64,000 nucleotides of DNA from Candidatus Gastranaerophilales bacterium. GTDB taxonomy: Bacteria; Cyanobacteriota; Vampirovibrionia; Gastranaerophilales; Gastranaerophilaceae. Location: contig CALUPO010000007.1 in assembly GCA_944322675.1 (NCBI GenBank), forward strand, positions 58,538-122,537, written 5' to 3'. A model generated the notes under the pieces. The model had not been told where the DNA came from. It searched no databases and was given only the letters and a program-made list of their open reading frames with translations. A program made the translations under genes and the position numbers. Each line of letters starts with the position of its first letter. Position 1 is the first letter of the stretch. Shown in pieces: positions 1 through 9,533 of the stretch.

Positions 1-2576
1 TCTAAATATACATTATTTAGTCCATATAAATTTTCACTATAAATATCTTTATTTTTAAAATAATTATTTATTGCATTAAAATCATATACATTTATATTAT
101 TTCTACCATTTTGTATCTTTTTTATACAATATTCAAGAAGTGTATTATTAAATTCATTTAATTGTTCATTTAATTCTTTTTCATCTTCTTCATATTCAAA
201 TATTGTATTAAGGGATATTACATCATTTAAATCAATGTCATTTATTTTATCTTCTTTTAATTTTTTAGTAAAATAAATTAAAGATGCTTTATTAAAAACG
301 CTCATATCTTGACTATATTTTTCATCATATTTAAATTTTACATTAAATTGTATCATATCATTTAATTTAAAGTTACTTAGACTTTCACTATCTTTTTCTA
401 TATTCTTTATACATAAATTTAAAAATGCTTTATTATAAATATATAATTTTTCATTAAAAGCTTTATTACCTTCAAATTTATCATTTATTTTATAAAAATT
501 ATCAAAACTTACATCATTTTCATTTTTTATAAGCTTATTTATATTATTATCCCAATAGGCATTATTAAGTTCATTTAGTAATTCATTATATAATTTATCA
601 TTTTTAAATATTGAATTAATTTCATTTAAAATAGCAAAATCAATATTATCTGTTTTATTATCTTCTTTTTTTAATTTCTTTATACAAGAATTTATAAATG
701 CTTTATTATAAACAAATAATTTTTCATTATAACCTTCATTATCTTTATATATTTCATTAAAATCTTTAAGAAATTCTATTTTGTCTTTATCTATATTACT
801 ACAGGTATCAAGTTTTTTTATATTATAATGTATAAAAGCATCATTAAATTTATTTAACTGTTGAATGTATAATTTATTATTTTTAAATATTTTATTCAAA
901 TTTTCTATATCTTCTATGTTAATAACCTTGTTTAAATTTTCACAATCTTCAAGTTCAAATTGGGCTATAAATCGAGTTAAAACTGAATTATTAAGTTCAT
1001 ATAACTGCTGATTATATAATTTATTATTTTTAAATGTTTTATTTAAATTTTCTAAATTTTTCGTATTGATAACTTTAAAAGGTATTTTATTATCAAATTT
1101 TTCTATATCTTGTATTAATCTTTTAAAATATTTTTCGTTAAATTCAATTAAATCATTATCATTTTTTAAATCTAGTTTTTTTAAAGGTATATTATTAATA
1201 TTTATAAAATCTTCAATGTTTACTTCTTCATTAAATCTATTTTTAAATAAATTAATAGTATTATTCATTTGTTTTTTAATATTTTCTATATTTTTCCCAA
1301 ACTCATCATTCAAATTTGATGTTAAATTACATAGTCGTATTATTTTTTCAAATTTTTCAACATTTTTAAACGTGACATCATCATTAGTTTGATCCTGCAT
1401 TTGAGATATTTTACCGTTATCATCAAGATTAAGCCCTATATTTTGATAATTATCTATCAATGATGTTTTTGAAGAAGGTTTAAAAATAAAAAAATCGCCA
1501 TATTCTAAATAATAAGGAGCCTCATCTTGATATACACACCAGGTTTCACAACTATGCGTTTGTATAAATTGATATCTTTCTTTGTAAAAATTTTCATCTG
1601 AATATGTTTTTGGAATTATCATTACTTGATATTCTTTACCATCTTCATCTTTTCTTTTAAAATTCGTAATACCCCAATTATACATATTATTATCTTGATA
1701 TTGTACAACAGCTTCTTTATAGGCATTTACCGGATTAATTTTCGAATTTTTAAAAGCGATATTATAAAAATTTTCTAAAATTTCTTTATTTAAATCTACA
1801 CTATAATAAGAATAATGCTTAGTTTTTAAGCCTTGCTCATAAAGTTTAACCAATTTTTTTCTTAAATATTCTTTATTTTTTATTAAAATTTTATTTACAT
1901 CACTTTTAACTTCTTTATTTTCAATTGAGCTTATAACCTTATCATAATATTCCATTTGTGTTTTTGTTGAGCCAACATCCATGCAATTAGGGTCACTTAT
2001 TAAACTTATATCTTCTTTCCAATTGGACTTTAAAATATAATCTGAAAAATTAAATACATCTTCTTCTTTTTTTTTATTTAATTTTACCTTATTTGGCTCA
2101 TATATTGAGATAAGCTGCTTAATAACTTCATTTTTAACATTTTTTTTGCATCCCAATTTGTTTATAAATTTTTTAAGCATTTCCCAATTTGCATAAGACT
2201 TATCAGGAATATTATTAATAATTGAATTAAAAATCTGTTTATTATTTTTTAAATTTTTTAAACACTCCCTAACAACTGCTTTTGCTTTATCTATTTGTTC
2301 CTGTGTTGCCATTTGTTGTTTTTTATCCAAATTTTTTTGATCTTTATATTTTGGTATTTGTAAATGTACTTTGTCTTTAGTATGTTCTACATTATAATCA
2401 TGTGGATTAACTTTATAAAATACAGAAGAAAAAGTTATTTTATTCTCCACATCAAACTTATCTTTAATTAAAAGTGGACGCGGCTTGTCCTTAATCAAAA
2501 GTGGCATTCGTTCAAATTGTATAATTTTAAATCCTGCATTTTTATTTATTCCACATTTTACATTATTTACATTCAT
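1..2576 (-). CDS. large repeat protein with Thr-Trp-Cys core, partial (runs off left edge)
   Basis: An uninterrupted leftward frame begins at ATG 2576 and is still open at base 1 (858 codons, no stop). I do not recognise a named family. Residues about 245-420 match the protein at 3584-5191: a Tyr-Ser-Tyr-Tyr segment, Trp-Gly-Ile, Arg-Lys-Asp-x-Asp-Gly, Ile-Pro-Lys-Thr, then Gln-Thr-His-Ser-x-x-Thr-Trp-Cys around residue 347 and a Gly-Asp hydrophobic strand. From about residue 420 to the edge there are eight or more degenerate repeats of 45-50 residues, each with a Phe-Lys-Asn-x-Lys-x-Tyr turn, an Asn-x-Ala helix and Ile-Lys-Lys. No signal peptide or membrane segment is visible. A short internal duplication (Leu-Leu-Ile-Lys-Asp-Lys, twice) lies at residues 26-40. 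A helical-repeat scaffold or effector-like protein is possible, but the function is unknown. Confidence 0.85.
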   Translation of the reverse strand, partial: MNVNNVKCGINKNAGFKIIQFERMPLLIKDKPRPLLIKDKFDVENKITFSSVFYKVNPHDYNVEHTKDKVHLQIPKYKDQKNLDKKQQMATQEQIDKAKAVVRECLKNLKNNKQIFNSIINNIPDKSYANWEMLKKFINKLGCKKNVKNEVIKQLISIYEPNKVKLNKKKEEDVFNFSDYILKSNWKEDISLISDPNCMDVGSTKTQMEYYDKVISSIENKEVKSDVNKILIKNKEYLRKKLVKLYEQGLKTKHYSYYSVDLNKEILENFYNIAFKNSKINPVNAYKEAVVQYQDNNMYNWGITNFKRKDEDGKEYQVMIIPKTYSDENFYKERYQFIQTHSCETWCVYQDEAPYYLEYGDFFIFKPSSKTSLIDNYQNIGLNLDDNGKISQMQDQTNDDVTFKNVEKFEKIIRLCNLTSNLNDEFGKNIENIKKQMNNTINLFKNRFNEEVNIEDFININNIPLKKLDLKNDNDLIEFNEKYFKRLIQDIEKFDNKIPFKVINTKNLENLNKTFKNNKLYNQQLYELNNSVLTRFIAQFELEDCENLNKVINIEDIENLNKIFKNNKLYIQQLNKFNDAFIHYNIKKLDTCSNIDKDKIEFLKDFNEIYKDNEGYNEKLFVYNKAFINSCIKKLKKEDNKTDNIDFAILNEINSIFKNDKLYNELLNELNNAYWDNNINKLIKNENDVSFDNFYKINDKFEGNKAFNEKLYIYNKAFLNLCIKNIEKDSESLSNFKLNDMIQFNVKFKYDEKYSQDMSVFNKASLIYFTKKLKEDKINDIDLNDVISLNTIFEYEEDEKELNEQLNEFNNTLLEYCIKKIQNGRNNINVYDFNAINNYFKNKDIYSENLYGLNNVYL

Positions 2577-2658
2577 TCTTAATATCCCTGATTATTTTAT
2601 TTTATAATGTTAGCAACAATAAAATAATAAAATAAAAAATCAAAAAAGTTTTTTATTC

Positions 2659-3441
2659 CTATATATTCCAAACTGCCCAAGGAGCCTCACCCTTTTGCCA
2701 CATATTAGTTAAATCCATTTTGTCACGCAAAGTATCCATAGGTTTCCAAAAACCTCTATGTTTATATGCATTAAGTTCATTATTATGTGCAAGATTTTCC
2801 AATGGTGCACGTTCAAAAACAACATCATCACGATTGTCATCTATATAATCAAATACATTATTTTCACAAACAAAAAATCCACCATTTATCCAACTTTCAT
2901 TACCTTTTGGTTTTTCCATAAAAGAAGTTATTATATTATTATCCTTAATAACAAGTGCCCCAAAACGTCCTTGAAGTTGAACAGCTGTCATAGTTATGGT
3001 CTTTTTTGAAGCCTTATGGCATTTTATTAAATCTTTTATATTGACATCACATACACCATCACCATATGTTAAAAGAAATGTATCATTTCCAATATATTTT
3101 TGAGCTTTTTTAATACGAGAACCTGTCATTGTATCCTGTCCTGTATAAAGCATGGTTACCTTCCATGGTTCGTGTCTTGTTTTGTGTATTTCAACCGTAT
3201 TATTATTCATATCCACCGTTATATCTGAATAACGATTATAATAATTAATAAAATAATCCTTAATAATATGGGACTTATAACCTGTTAAAATAATAAACTC
3301 ATTAAAACCATAAAAAGAGTATATTTTCATAATATGCCACAATATAGGCTTTCCACCTATTTCGACCATTGGTTTTGGCTTCAATTCTGTTTCTTCACTT
3401 AATCTTGTGCCAAGTCCGCCTGCCAATATTACTACTTTCAT
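2659..3441 (-). CDS. rfbF: glucose-1-phosphate cytidylyltransferase
   Basis: The product (260 aa) would make CDP-glucose from glucose-1-phosphate and CTP, the entry to 3,6-dideoxyhexose and other CDP-sugars of surface polysaccharides. The N-terminus has the nucleotidyltransferase signature (Leu-Ala-Gly-Gly-Leu-Gly-Thr-Arg-Leu followed by Lys-Pro-Lys-Pro-Met), and the sequence matches the RfbF type along its length, including the Gly-Asp-Gly-Val segment and a Phe-Trp-Lys-Pro-Met-Asp end. The frame opens 25 codons earlier, but ATG 3441 is preceded by AAAGGAG at good spacing and starts directly at the nucleotide-binding motif, so I use it. The expected partner CDP-glucose 4,6-dehydratase is not adjacent. 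The gene lies between the two Thr-Trp-Cys paralogues. Confidence 0.93.
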   Translation of the reverse strand: MKVVILAGGLGTRLSEETELKPKPMVEIGGKPILWHIMKIYSFYGFNEFIILTGYKSHIIKDYFINYYNRYSDITVDMNNNTVEIHKTRHEPWKVTMLYTGQDTMTGSRIKKAQKYIGNDTFLLTYGDGVCDVNIKDLIKCHKASKKTITMTAVQLQGRFGALVIKDNNIITSFMEKPKGNESWINGGFFVCENNVFDYIDDNRDDVVFERAPLENLAHNNELNAYKHRGFWKPMDTLRDKMDLTNMWQKGEAPWAVWNI

Positions 3442-3533
3442 ATAACTCCTTTCTTTTTTAGACTTATTTATATTATATATTAAATAAAATAAGGTTATAA
3501 GATTTATACAAAACAAAATTATTGAAAAGAGAT

Positions 3534-3577
3534 TTATATATCAGTTTGCATAAAACTTAGTGTAAACTGATATATAA
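3534..3577 (-). terminator. stem-loop downstream of the 3584-5191 gene
   Basis: Arms 3534-3547 and 3564-3577 are perfectly complementary over 14 bp, and three further inner pairs (one G-T) can form. It lies 7 bp after the stop of the leftward gene. The U-tract is weak on the minus strand, so it may act as an mRNA end or a processing structure. Confidence 0.6.
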
Positions 3578-3583
3578 GTTCTT

Positions 3584-5191
3584 TTAAAATATAAATAAAT
3601 CATCACTTTCAACTTGCTCTATCTGGTTTTTTATTTTTTCTAACATAAATTGAATATCTTCATCCTGTTCACATCCTAAATAATTTAAAAACATGTTATA
3701 TTGAAACTGTGGTAAAGAAGCTTTGGACACATATATTTTTCTTAAATATTCTTTATTGTATTCCTTAATAGAATTTTTATATTTCTTGTATTCATCACCC
3801 TTAAAATATTCATTTAAATATTCAAAAACATCATAAGAAAATGCATATCTATCATTTTTAGTAATTTTTTTAATATCACTTAAACATAATTTATTAAAAC
3901 TATAAAGTTCATTCTTAACATCCGGATTATCATTGAACATAAGTTTTTTATTTATATCAACAAAATTATTAACTTTCATTAAATCAAATATATCTCTCTC
4001 TTTTAAGTCTTTAAAAGCCTTAACAATTTGTTGAGAATAATTGTTCTTTGAACAATACATAACTTCACCAATTTTAAATTTTATTTTAAGTTCATTTGAA
4101 AATTTATCATATCCTGTTATATCTTGAAAATTATCCATAATTTCTAAATATTTAGGAAAATTATCAGCATTTACATTCCGACTATTCTTATAATCTTCAA
4201 TTTCATTAATTTTATCATTTTCATAACGAAAAACTATATTTTGACTATTATCATAAAGTTCTTTTGTAATTGGTTTATAAATAATAATATCACCCTTACC
4301 CATATACGATGAGGCCATCCATGTATGCGTGCACCATGTATTAGAACTATGAGTTTGAATAACTTTATACCTTTCTTGATAGTTTTTAGACTTTAAATCT
4401 GTTTTTGGAATTATTATTAAATTTCCAATTAATTCACCATCTTTATCTTTTCGCTCAATAGTTCTTATGCCCCATTTTTCAAAATTTCGATTTTGAAATT
4501 CCATAACAACATTTTTATATATTTTTTCAAAAGAGTCTTTGCCAGCTTGACACTTATCTAAAATTTTTAAAGCCAAATTTGTGTCAAGATTAATCGTATA
4601 ATAACTATAATCTTTTGATTGAAGACCTTTCATAATGGTTTTGGCAAGAAGTATTTTAAAAATTTTTATATCCTTTAAAATCAACGTTTCTCTCTTTTTA
4701 TGTGACAAATTATCTATCTTTTTATTATCTTTATATAAAGAATCAAATTTATTATATAACTTTTCTTGATCTAAAATATTTAAAGATTCCTTAGCATCAG
4801 ATTTATAACTATAAAACTCACTATCTGTTAAAAGCATGTTCATATCAACATTTGAAAGATATTCCATTTTAGGTTTTTGATTAAATATTTGATTATATTC
4901 TTTATAACAAGCTTCATCAAATTCAACATTTTTTTCAAATAATTTATTTAAATTATTATTATTGAAAAAAGGTTTTAATATGCTAATTTGCTTATAATTT
5001 ATACCTTTTTGATTATTTGTGTCAAAATTAAAATAATATAAAACCTCAGAAGCTTGAACCATCTTAGGTTTTTCTTCTCTTTTTTTTAAAACATTATCTT
5101 TTTGTAATGATACTTTATAAATTTTACTTAACGAACCATTTAATACTGATTTTACAAAAACCTGATCCGATGACTTTCCTACCTGATACAT
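3584..5191 (-). CDS. Thr-Trp-Cys core protein, paralogue of the left-edge gene
   Basis: This 535-residue protein belongs to no family I can name. Residues 190-350 align by eye with the left-edge protein: Lys-Asp-Tyr-Ser-Tyr-Tyr (194-199), Trp-Gly-Ile (240-242), Arg-Lys-Asp-Lys-Asp-Gly, Ile-Pro-Lys-Thr, Gln-Thr-His-Ser-Ser-Asn-Thr-Trp-Cys (279-287) and Gly-Asp-Ile-Ile-Ile-Tyr. The invariant His281 and Cys287 could be catalytic or metal-binding, but that is speculation. A following stretch (residues about 315-350, with Asn-Ile-Val-Phe-Arg-Tyr and Ile-Asn-Glu-Ile-Glu) may complete the domain. Residues 400-500 hold about two copies of the helical repeat seen many times in the other protein. There is no signal peptide. 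ATG 5191 has an AAAGGA-type site upstream. The two paralogues are separated only by rfbF. Confidence 0.85.
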   Translation of the reverse strand: MYQVGKSSDQVFVKSVLNGSLSKIYKVSLQKDNVLKKREEKPKMVQASEVLYYFNFDTNNQKGINYKQISILKPFFNNNNLNKLFEKNVEFDEACYKEYNQIFNQKPKMEYLSNVDMNMLLTDSEFYSYKSDAKESLNILDQEKLYNKFDSLYKDNKKIDNLSHKKRETLILKDIKIFKILLAKTIMKGLQSKDYSYYTINLDTNLALKILDKCQAGKDSFEKIYKNVVMEFQNRNFEKWGIRTIERKDKDGELIGNLIIIPKTDLKSKNYQERYKVIQTHSSNTWCTHTWMASSYMGKGDIIIYKPITKELYDNSQNIVFRYENDKINEIEDYKNSRNVNADNFPKYLEIMDNFQDITGYDKFSNELKIKFKIGEVMYCSKNNYSQQIVKAFKDLKERDIFDLMKVNNFVDINKKLMFNDNPDVKNELYSFNKLCLSDIKKITKNDRYAFSYDVFEYLNEYFKGDEYKKYKNSIKEYNKEYLRKIYVSKASLPQFQYNMFLNYLGCEQDEDIQFMLEKIKNQIEQVESDDLFIF

Positions 5192-5272
5192 TGTTAATAT
5201 TCCTTTTATACTGTGCGATATTAATAGTATTATAAAAATAATTTTATTACAAGTTAATTAGTATAATAAAAT

Positions 5273-5302
5273 AAGGAGAAAAAATTTTTATTTTTTCTCC
5301 TT
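5273..5302 (-). terminator. terminator after the class II RNR gene
   Basis: Arms 5273-5284 and 5291-5302 form a 12-bp stem with a 6-nt loop. The A/T part of the stem gives a run of U in the RNA. It follows the leftward nrdJ stop at 5333 and precedes the start of the next leftward gene. Confidence 0.6.
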
Positions 5303-5332
5303 GTTAAACATTTAAATATAAAAAAATCAAAT

Positions 5333-7300
5333 TTATGAACAGCCTGAAAAGCCACAATTTGGGCAAACAAAGCAACCTTCAGCCATGTTTATTATGCTGC
5401 CGCATTCCGGGCATTTACGTTCATCTTCCCGGTCAACTTGATTTTCATTTGATACAAATTCTTCAATTTTTGGCGTATCTTTCTTTTCTAAATTCATAGG
5501 TTGAGTTAAACGTGAGTTGTTGCGATAAACTGTTATACCTTTTAGATTTTCATTGTAAGCTAGAATATACGCATCTTCAATATCGTTTAACGTTGCATTT
5601 TCTTCAAAATTTACCGTTTTTGAAACAGCATTATCAGTATGCAATTGGAATGCACTTTGCATTTTAACATGCCAGTATGGTGAAATATCATGTGCTGTTA
5701 CAAATATTTTTTTAGCTTCATTTGGAACATCGTCATTATGCATTATTGTCCCATCTTTTAATATTTGTTTCATTAATTTTTCAGAATAAAATCCACGTTC
5801 TTTTGCATAATCACCAAAAACATCGTTAGCTTCAATTAATTCTGTTCCGTCCATAATATTACGCATAAACACAAGGCTAAACAAAGGCTCAATGCCGCCT
5901 GAGCAATTTGCAATCATTGAAATTGTTCCGGTTGGAGCAATACATGTTGTTGTTGCATTACGAATACCATACTTTTTAATTTCCTCATCAAGACCTTGCC
6001 AATCGTCATCAGTTATTAAACCTTGAGATTTACCTTTATATTTATTATATAAATAATTCTCATTATCATAAATAGAACCTTCAAAATTGTTAAAACGACC
6101 ACGTTCTTTTGATAATTCAACTGACTTAACTTTTGAATGGTAATCTATAAATTCCATAATTTGACCGGCTAATTTAGTACCTTCCTGGGTGTTATAACCA
6201 ATGCCAAGTTTCATAAGCAAATCAGCCCAACCCATGACTCCTAAACCAATCTTACGGTTATCCTGCACCATTTTTGAAATTTCAGGTAAAGGATAATTAT
6301 TTACAGTTATAACATTATCTAAAAAATGAATGGCTGTATATACAACTTCTTTTAATTTGTCATAATCAACAACAAGCCCATCACCAGTTTCTTTAACCAT
6401 AAGTCCTAAATTTATAGAACCTAAATTACAAGCTTCATACGGAAGCAAAGGTACCTCACCGCATGGATTGGTTGATTCAATTTCACCTATTTTTGGCGTC
6501 GGGTTATCTTTATTTATTCTATCAATAAATACAATTCCAGGTTCACCGGTTTGCCATGCGTGTTTTACAATCAAATCAAAAACTTTTTTTGCATTGAGCT
6601 TGGCAACTGATTTTTTTGTATTCGGGTGAATCAAATCGTAATCTGAATTAGTTTTAACAGCTTCCATAAATTTATCAGTTAAAGCAACGGAAATATTGAA
6701 GTTGTTTAATTTTGTAATATCTGACTTACAGTCAATAAAATCTAAAATATCAGGATGATCAACACGAAGTATTCCCATATTGGCACCACGTCTGGTTCCA
6801 CCTTGCTTAACAGCTTCAGTTGCAGCATTAAACACTTCCATAAAAGAAACAGGCCCTGAAGAAACACCCATTGTAGATCTTACAACATCATTTTTTGGTC
6901 TTAATCTTGAAAATGAAAACCCTGTACCACCACCTGATTTATGAATTAAAGCTGTATTTTTTATTGTCTCAAATATACCCTCCAATGAATCCTCAACCGG
7001 AAGTACAAAACAAGCTGAAAGTTGACCCAATTCTCGACCGGCATTCATTAATGTAGGACTATTTGGCATAAAATAAAAATCTGTTATCATATTATAAAAC
7101 TTTTGTGCAGTTTTATCTCTATCACTTTCGGTTGCACCAAACTTTAAATCACCATCTGCTATTGCATAACTTACACGTGAAAACAAATCTTCAGGTGTCT
7201 CGGTTGCATTACCTTCTTTATCTCTTTTTAAATATCTTTTTTCTAACACTTTTTGTGAATTTATTGAAAGTTTTAATTTATTTTTCATACCGGTATTCAA
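5333..7300 (-). CDS. nrdJ: adenosylcobalamin-dependent ribonucleoside-diphosphate reductase (class II)
   Basis: The enzyme reduces ribonucleotides to deoxyribonucleotides using vitamin B12 and needs no oxygen. Visible family features are the Met-Pro-Asn-Ser-Pro-Thr-Leu-Met-Asn-Ala-Gly segment, a Gly-Gly-Gly-Thr-Gly-Phe-Ser-Phe-Ser-Arg-Leu loop, Gly-Gly-Thr-Arg-Arg-Gly-Ala-Asn-Met, the Asn-Pro-Cys-Gly-Glu active-site motif, and Pro-Thr-Gly-Thr-Ile-Ser near the C-terminal third. The tail carries a zinc-ribbon-like set of cysteines (Cys-Pro-x-Cys, then Cys-x-x-Cys-Pro-x-Cys) as in NrdJ. The frame can start at ATG 7336, but the only strong ribosome site lies inside it and points to TTG 7300, giving about 655 aa. 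It appears monocistronic. No cobalamin riboswitch is seen in the 84 bp upstream. Confidence 0.95.
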   Translation of the reverse strand: MNTGMKNKLKLSINSQKVLEKRYLKRDKEGNATETPEDLFSRVSYAIADGDLKFGATESDRDKTAQKFYNMITDFYFMPNSPTLMNAGRELGQLSACFVLPVEDSLEGIFETIKNTALIHKSGGGTGFSFSRLRPKNDVVRSTMGVSSGPVSFMEVFNAATEAVKQGGTRRGANMGILRVDHPDILDFIDCKSDITKLNNFNISVALTDKFMEAVKTNSDYDLIHPNTKKSVAKLNAKKVFDLIVKHAWQTGEPGIVFIDRINKDNPTPKIGEIESTNPCGEVPLLPYEACNLGSINLGLMVKETGDGLVVDYDKLKEVVYTAIHFLDNVITVNNYPLPEISKMVQDNRKIGLGVMGWADLLMKLGIGYNTQEGTKLAGQIMEFIDYHSKVKSVELSKERGRFNNFEGSIYDNENYLYNKYKGKSQGLITDDDWQGLDEEIKKYGIRNATTTCIAPTGTISMIANCSGGIEPLFSLVFMRNIMDGTELIEANDVFGDYAKERGFYSEKLMKQILKDGTIMHNDDVPNEAKKIFVTAHDISPYWHVKMQSAFQLHTDNAVSKTVNFEENATLNDIEDAYILAYNENLKGITVYRNNSRLTQPMNLEKKDTPKIEEFVSNENQVDREDERKCPECGSIINMAEGCFVCPNCGFSGCS

Positions 7301-7309
7301 TTTAAGTTC

Positions 7310-7318
7310 CCCCTCCTT
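7310..7318 (-). promoter_or_regulatory. strong ribosome-binding site deciding the nrdJ start
   Basis: AAGGAGGGG occurs inside the longer nrdJ frame, 9 nt before TTG 7300. No comparable site precedes ATG 7336, and ATG 7288 is too far downstream. This favours a TTG start at 7300. Confidence 0.6.
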
Positions 7319-7420
7319 TTTAAACTGTTTTTTCATGACTTTTTTAATTTTGATTATTACATTTTAACTTAACTAAAATATTTATTAAATATTTCATGAC
7401 TTTTTTGTAACATTTTGAAA

Positions 7421-8347
7421 CTATATTTTTCTTAATATAAACTTTTTTACAAAATATACAATATTTAACCATAAAACTGCTATTAAAAACACAAAGCGTT
7501 GATAAAAATTTAAACCTGCAAAAATATCAAAAATATTCTTCAATGAATTATTATAAATAATGCTATTATATTTAAACTCAGAAGAAATTGCTCTAAAAAA
7601 ACCAGATTTTTGCGGCTTAAAGTTATTAATTACAAAATTTTTTATCTTCTTATCTTTTATATACTGAATGGAATTTATAAAACCCACAACCCAAAACATA
7701 TCTCGATAATAAGGATGTAAGTCATTAATACCTCTATTATAATCCTGAACTATACGAATAGGTTTAACAACTTCATGCTTTGGAATAAATATTTTTCCAT
7801 TTTTATTTATAACCGAAATTCCTGCAATTAAATGAGGAAACATATTTGACACGTTATACATCATATTTTGCATAACATCATTTGTTATATTTTCAGTTTT
7901 ATACACACCTGATGGCAAAAAAGTTAACTGTCTTAAAATAGTAGCAATATTTTCCTTTATTTTTAAATCATACTTTGAAGTTAAAATAATATCATAATTT
8001 TCTTGAATCCCTTCAATAATTTCATCAAAATATTGAAAATCATAATTGTCATCATCACAAAGGATCCAGAAATATTTCTTTGAAGAAATTTCAAAAGCCC
8101 TTGCAATATTGGCATTTCCCCCTATATTTCGTTTATTAATTATATGTTTTATGTTATTAAATTTTTTAGAATATTCATTAATTACCTCATCTGTGCCGTC
8201 ATTTGATTTATTATTAATTATTGTAACGTCTAAACTTCGCACAGGAGAATTATCGTCAAAAAGCTGCTTTAAAGTGTTACTTAAATAGTCTTTACGATTA
8301 TATGTTATTATTATTATTTCAAGAATTTCATTTAAATTTTGAATCAT
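7421..8347 (-). CDS. family 2 glycosyltransferase
   Basis: This 308-residue protein has a GT-A fold N-terminus: a hydrophobic strand ending in Thr-Tyr-Asn-Arg (residues 15-18), Asn-Asn-Lys-Ser-Asn-Asp-Gly-Thr, Asn-Ile-Gly-Gly-Asn and the metal-binding Asp-Asp-Asp near residue 98. It would transfer a sugar from a nucleotide donor during surface polysaccharide or glycoprotein synthesis; the substrate cannot be read from the sequence. The last 35 residues form a hydrophobic segment followed by Lys/Arg, suggesting a C-terminal membrane anchor on the cytoplasmic face. It sits between nrdJ and DAHP synthase without an obvious functional link to either. Confidence 0.88.
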   Translation of the reverse strand: MIQNLNEILEIIIITYNRKDYLSNTLKQLFDDNSPVRSLDVTIINNKSNDGTDEVINEYSKKFNNIKHIINKRNIGGNANIARAFEISSKKYFWILCDDDNYDFQYFDEIIEGIQENYDIILTSKYDLKIKENIATILRQLTFLPSGVYKTENITNDVMQNMMYNVSNMFPHLIAGISVINKNGKIFIPKHEVVKPIRIVQDYNRGINDLHPYYRDMFWVVGFINSIQYIKDKKIKNFVINNFKPQKSGFFRAISSEFKYNSIIYNNSLKNIFDIFAGLNFYQRFVFLIAVLWLNIVYFVKKFILRKI

Positions 8348-8405
8348 AAAACCTTTTTTTCTTTATTTTAACTCAAAAATATATATTCAAAAAATAATTA
8401 AATAT

Positions 8406-9419
8406 TTACAAAAATTTTTTATTAACAATAGGAGCAATTTGTGAAATTTTGCTAATAAGATGCTCAAATTGAATTGGATATAAAGATTGAGCACCATCAC
8501 ATAAAGCTGCCTCAGGATTATTATGCACTTCAATAATAAGCCCGTCACAACCGCATGCCACAGATGCCATTGACATAGCTTCCACTTTATCACGCAATCC
8601 TGTAGCATGAGAAGGGTCTACAATAACGGGCAAATGTGATATTTTTTTCACAATTGGAATAGCAGATAAATCCAGGGTATTACGCGTCATTTTTTCAAAA
8701 GTTCTTATTCCACGCTCACACAAAATAACATTTCTATTGCCGCCGGCCATAATATATTCAGCTGACATAAGCCATTCTTCAATAGTTGAACACAAGCCCC
8801 GTTTCAATATAATAGGACGGTTAATTTTTCCAAGTTCTTTAAGCAACGTAAAATTTTGCATATTTCGTGCACCAACTTGAAAAACATCAACATAATCCAA
8901 AAACATATCAATATGAGAAGCATCCATAATTTCACAAGTGCTTGCAAGTTTATATTTGTCACACACTGTTTTCATAATTTTAAGCCCTTTTTCACCCAAA
9001 CCTTGAAATGCATAGGGTGATGTTCTTGGCTTAAATGCACCTCCTCTTAAAATTTTAATGCCAATACCGGACAATTCAGAAGCTGTTTCATCCATTTGCT
9101 CTAATGATTCAATACTACATGGGCCTGCAATGACACTTAAATTATCACCACCCGTTTTTACTCCATTCACTTCAATTATCGTATCCATAGTTTGAAATTG
9201 ACGACTTACAAGTTTATATGGTGATGTAATTTTGATAACTTCATTTACCCCCTCAATAAGTTCAATATTTCTAGGGTCAAGCTGTCCTTGCCCAACAACT
9301 CCTATAATAGTGTGCAAAATACCTTTCGATAAATGAGTATCAAATCCTTTTTCTTTTACATAATTAATAACTTCATTAATTTGAGATTCACTTACATTTT
9401 GATTCATTACAACAAGCAT
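8406..9419 (-). CDS. aroF: 3-deoxy-7-phosphoheptulonate (DAHP) synthase
   Basis: The enzyme condenses phosphoenolpyruvate and erythrose-4-phosphate in the first step of aromatic amino-acid synthesis. The 337 aa comprise an N-terminal ferredoxin-like regulatory domain (residues 1-70) and a TIM barrel with Gly-Pro-Cys-Ser-Ile-Glu, Leu-Arg-Gly-Gly-Ala-Phe-Lys-Pro-Arg-Thr-Ser-Pro-Tyr and Asp-Pro-Ser-His-Ala-Thr-Gly. This is the type I-beta (Thermotoga/Bacillus-like) architecture, in which the extra domain gives feedback control by aromatic acids. ATG 9419 follows an AAGGAAGGGG ribosome site. The long upstream region (9420-9720) contains paired motifs and a hairpin that could belong to a leader. 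Confidence 0.95.
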   Translation of the reverse strand: MLVVMNQNVSESQINEVINYVKEKGFDTHLSKGILHTIIGVVGQGQLDPRNIELIEGVNEVIKITSPYKLVSRQFQTMDTIIEVNGVKTGGDNLSVIAGPCSIESLEQMDETASELSGIGIKILRGGAFKPRTSPYAFQGLGEKGLKIMKTVCDKYKLASTCEIMDASHIDMFLDYVDVFQVGARNMQNFTLLKELGKINRPIILKRGLCSTIEEWLMSAEYIMAGGNRNVILCERGIRTFEKMTRNTLDLSAIPIVKKISHLPVIVDPSHATGLRDKVEAMSMASVACGCDGLIIEVHNNPEAALCDGAQSLYPIQFEHLISKISQIAPIVNKKFL

Positions 9420-9533
9420 TTTAAAACCCCTTCCTTTTAAAAATATTATAATTTTAAGTATAATTTAAAAATAAAAAATAAAAAAATATAAAATATTTTA
9501 TAAAATTAAGTGTACTTTTAACAATATTGAGTT

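Noticed and set aside
1066..1392. Rightward open frame of 108 codons
   Set aside because: It lies wholly inside the long leftward repeat-protein frame and is a low-complexity antisense of its Asn/Lys-rich repeats.
7337..7420. Cobalamin riboswitch upstream of the B12-dependent RNR
   Set aside because: Only 84 bp separate the genes and no B12-box-like conserved sequence is visible.
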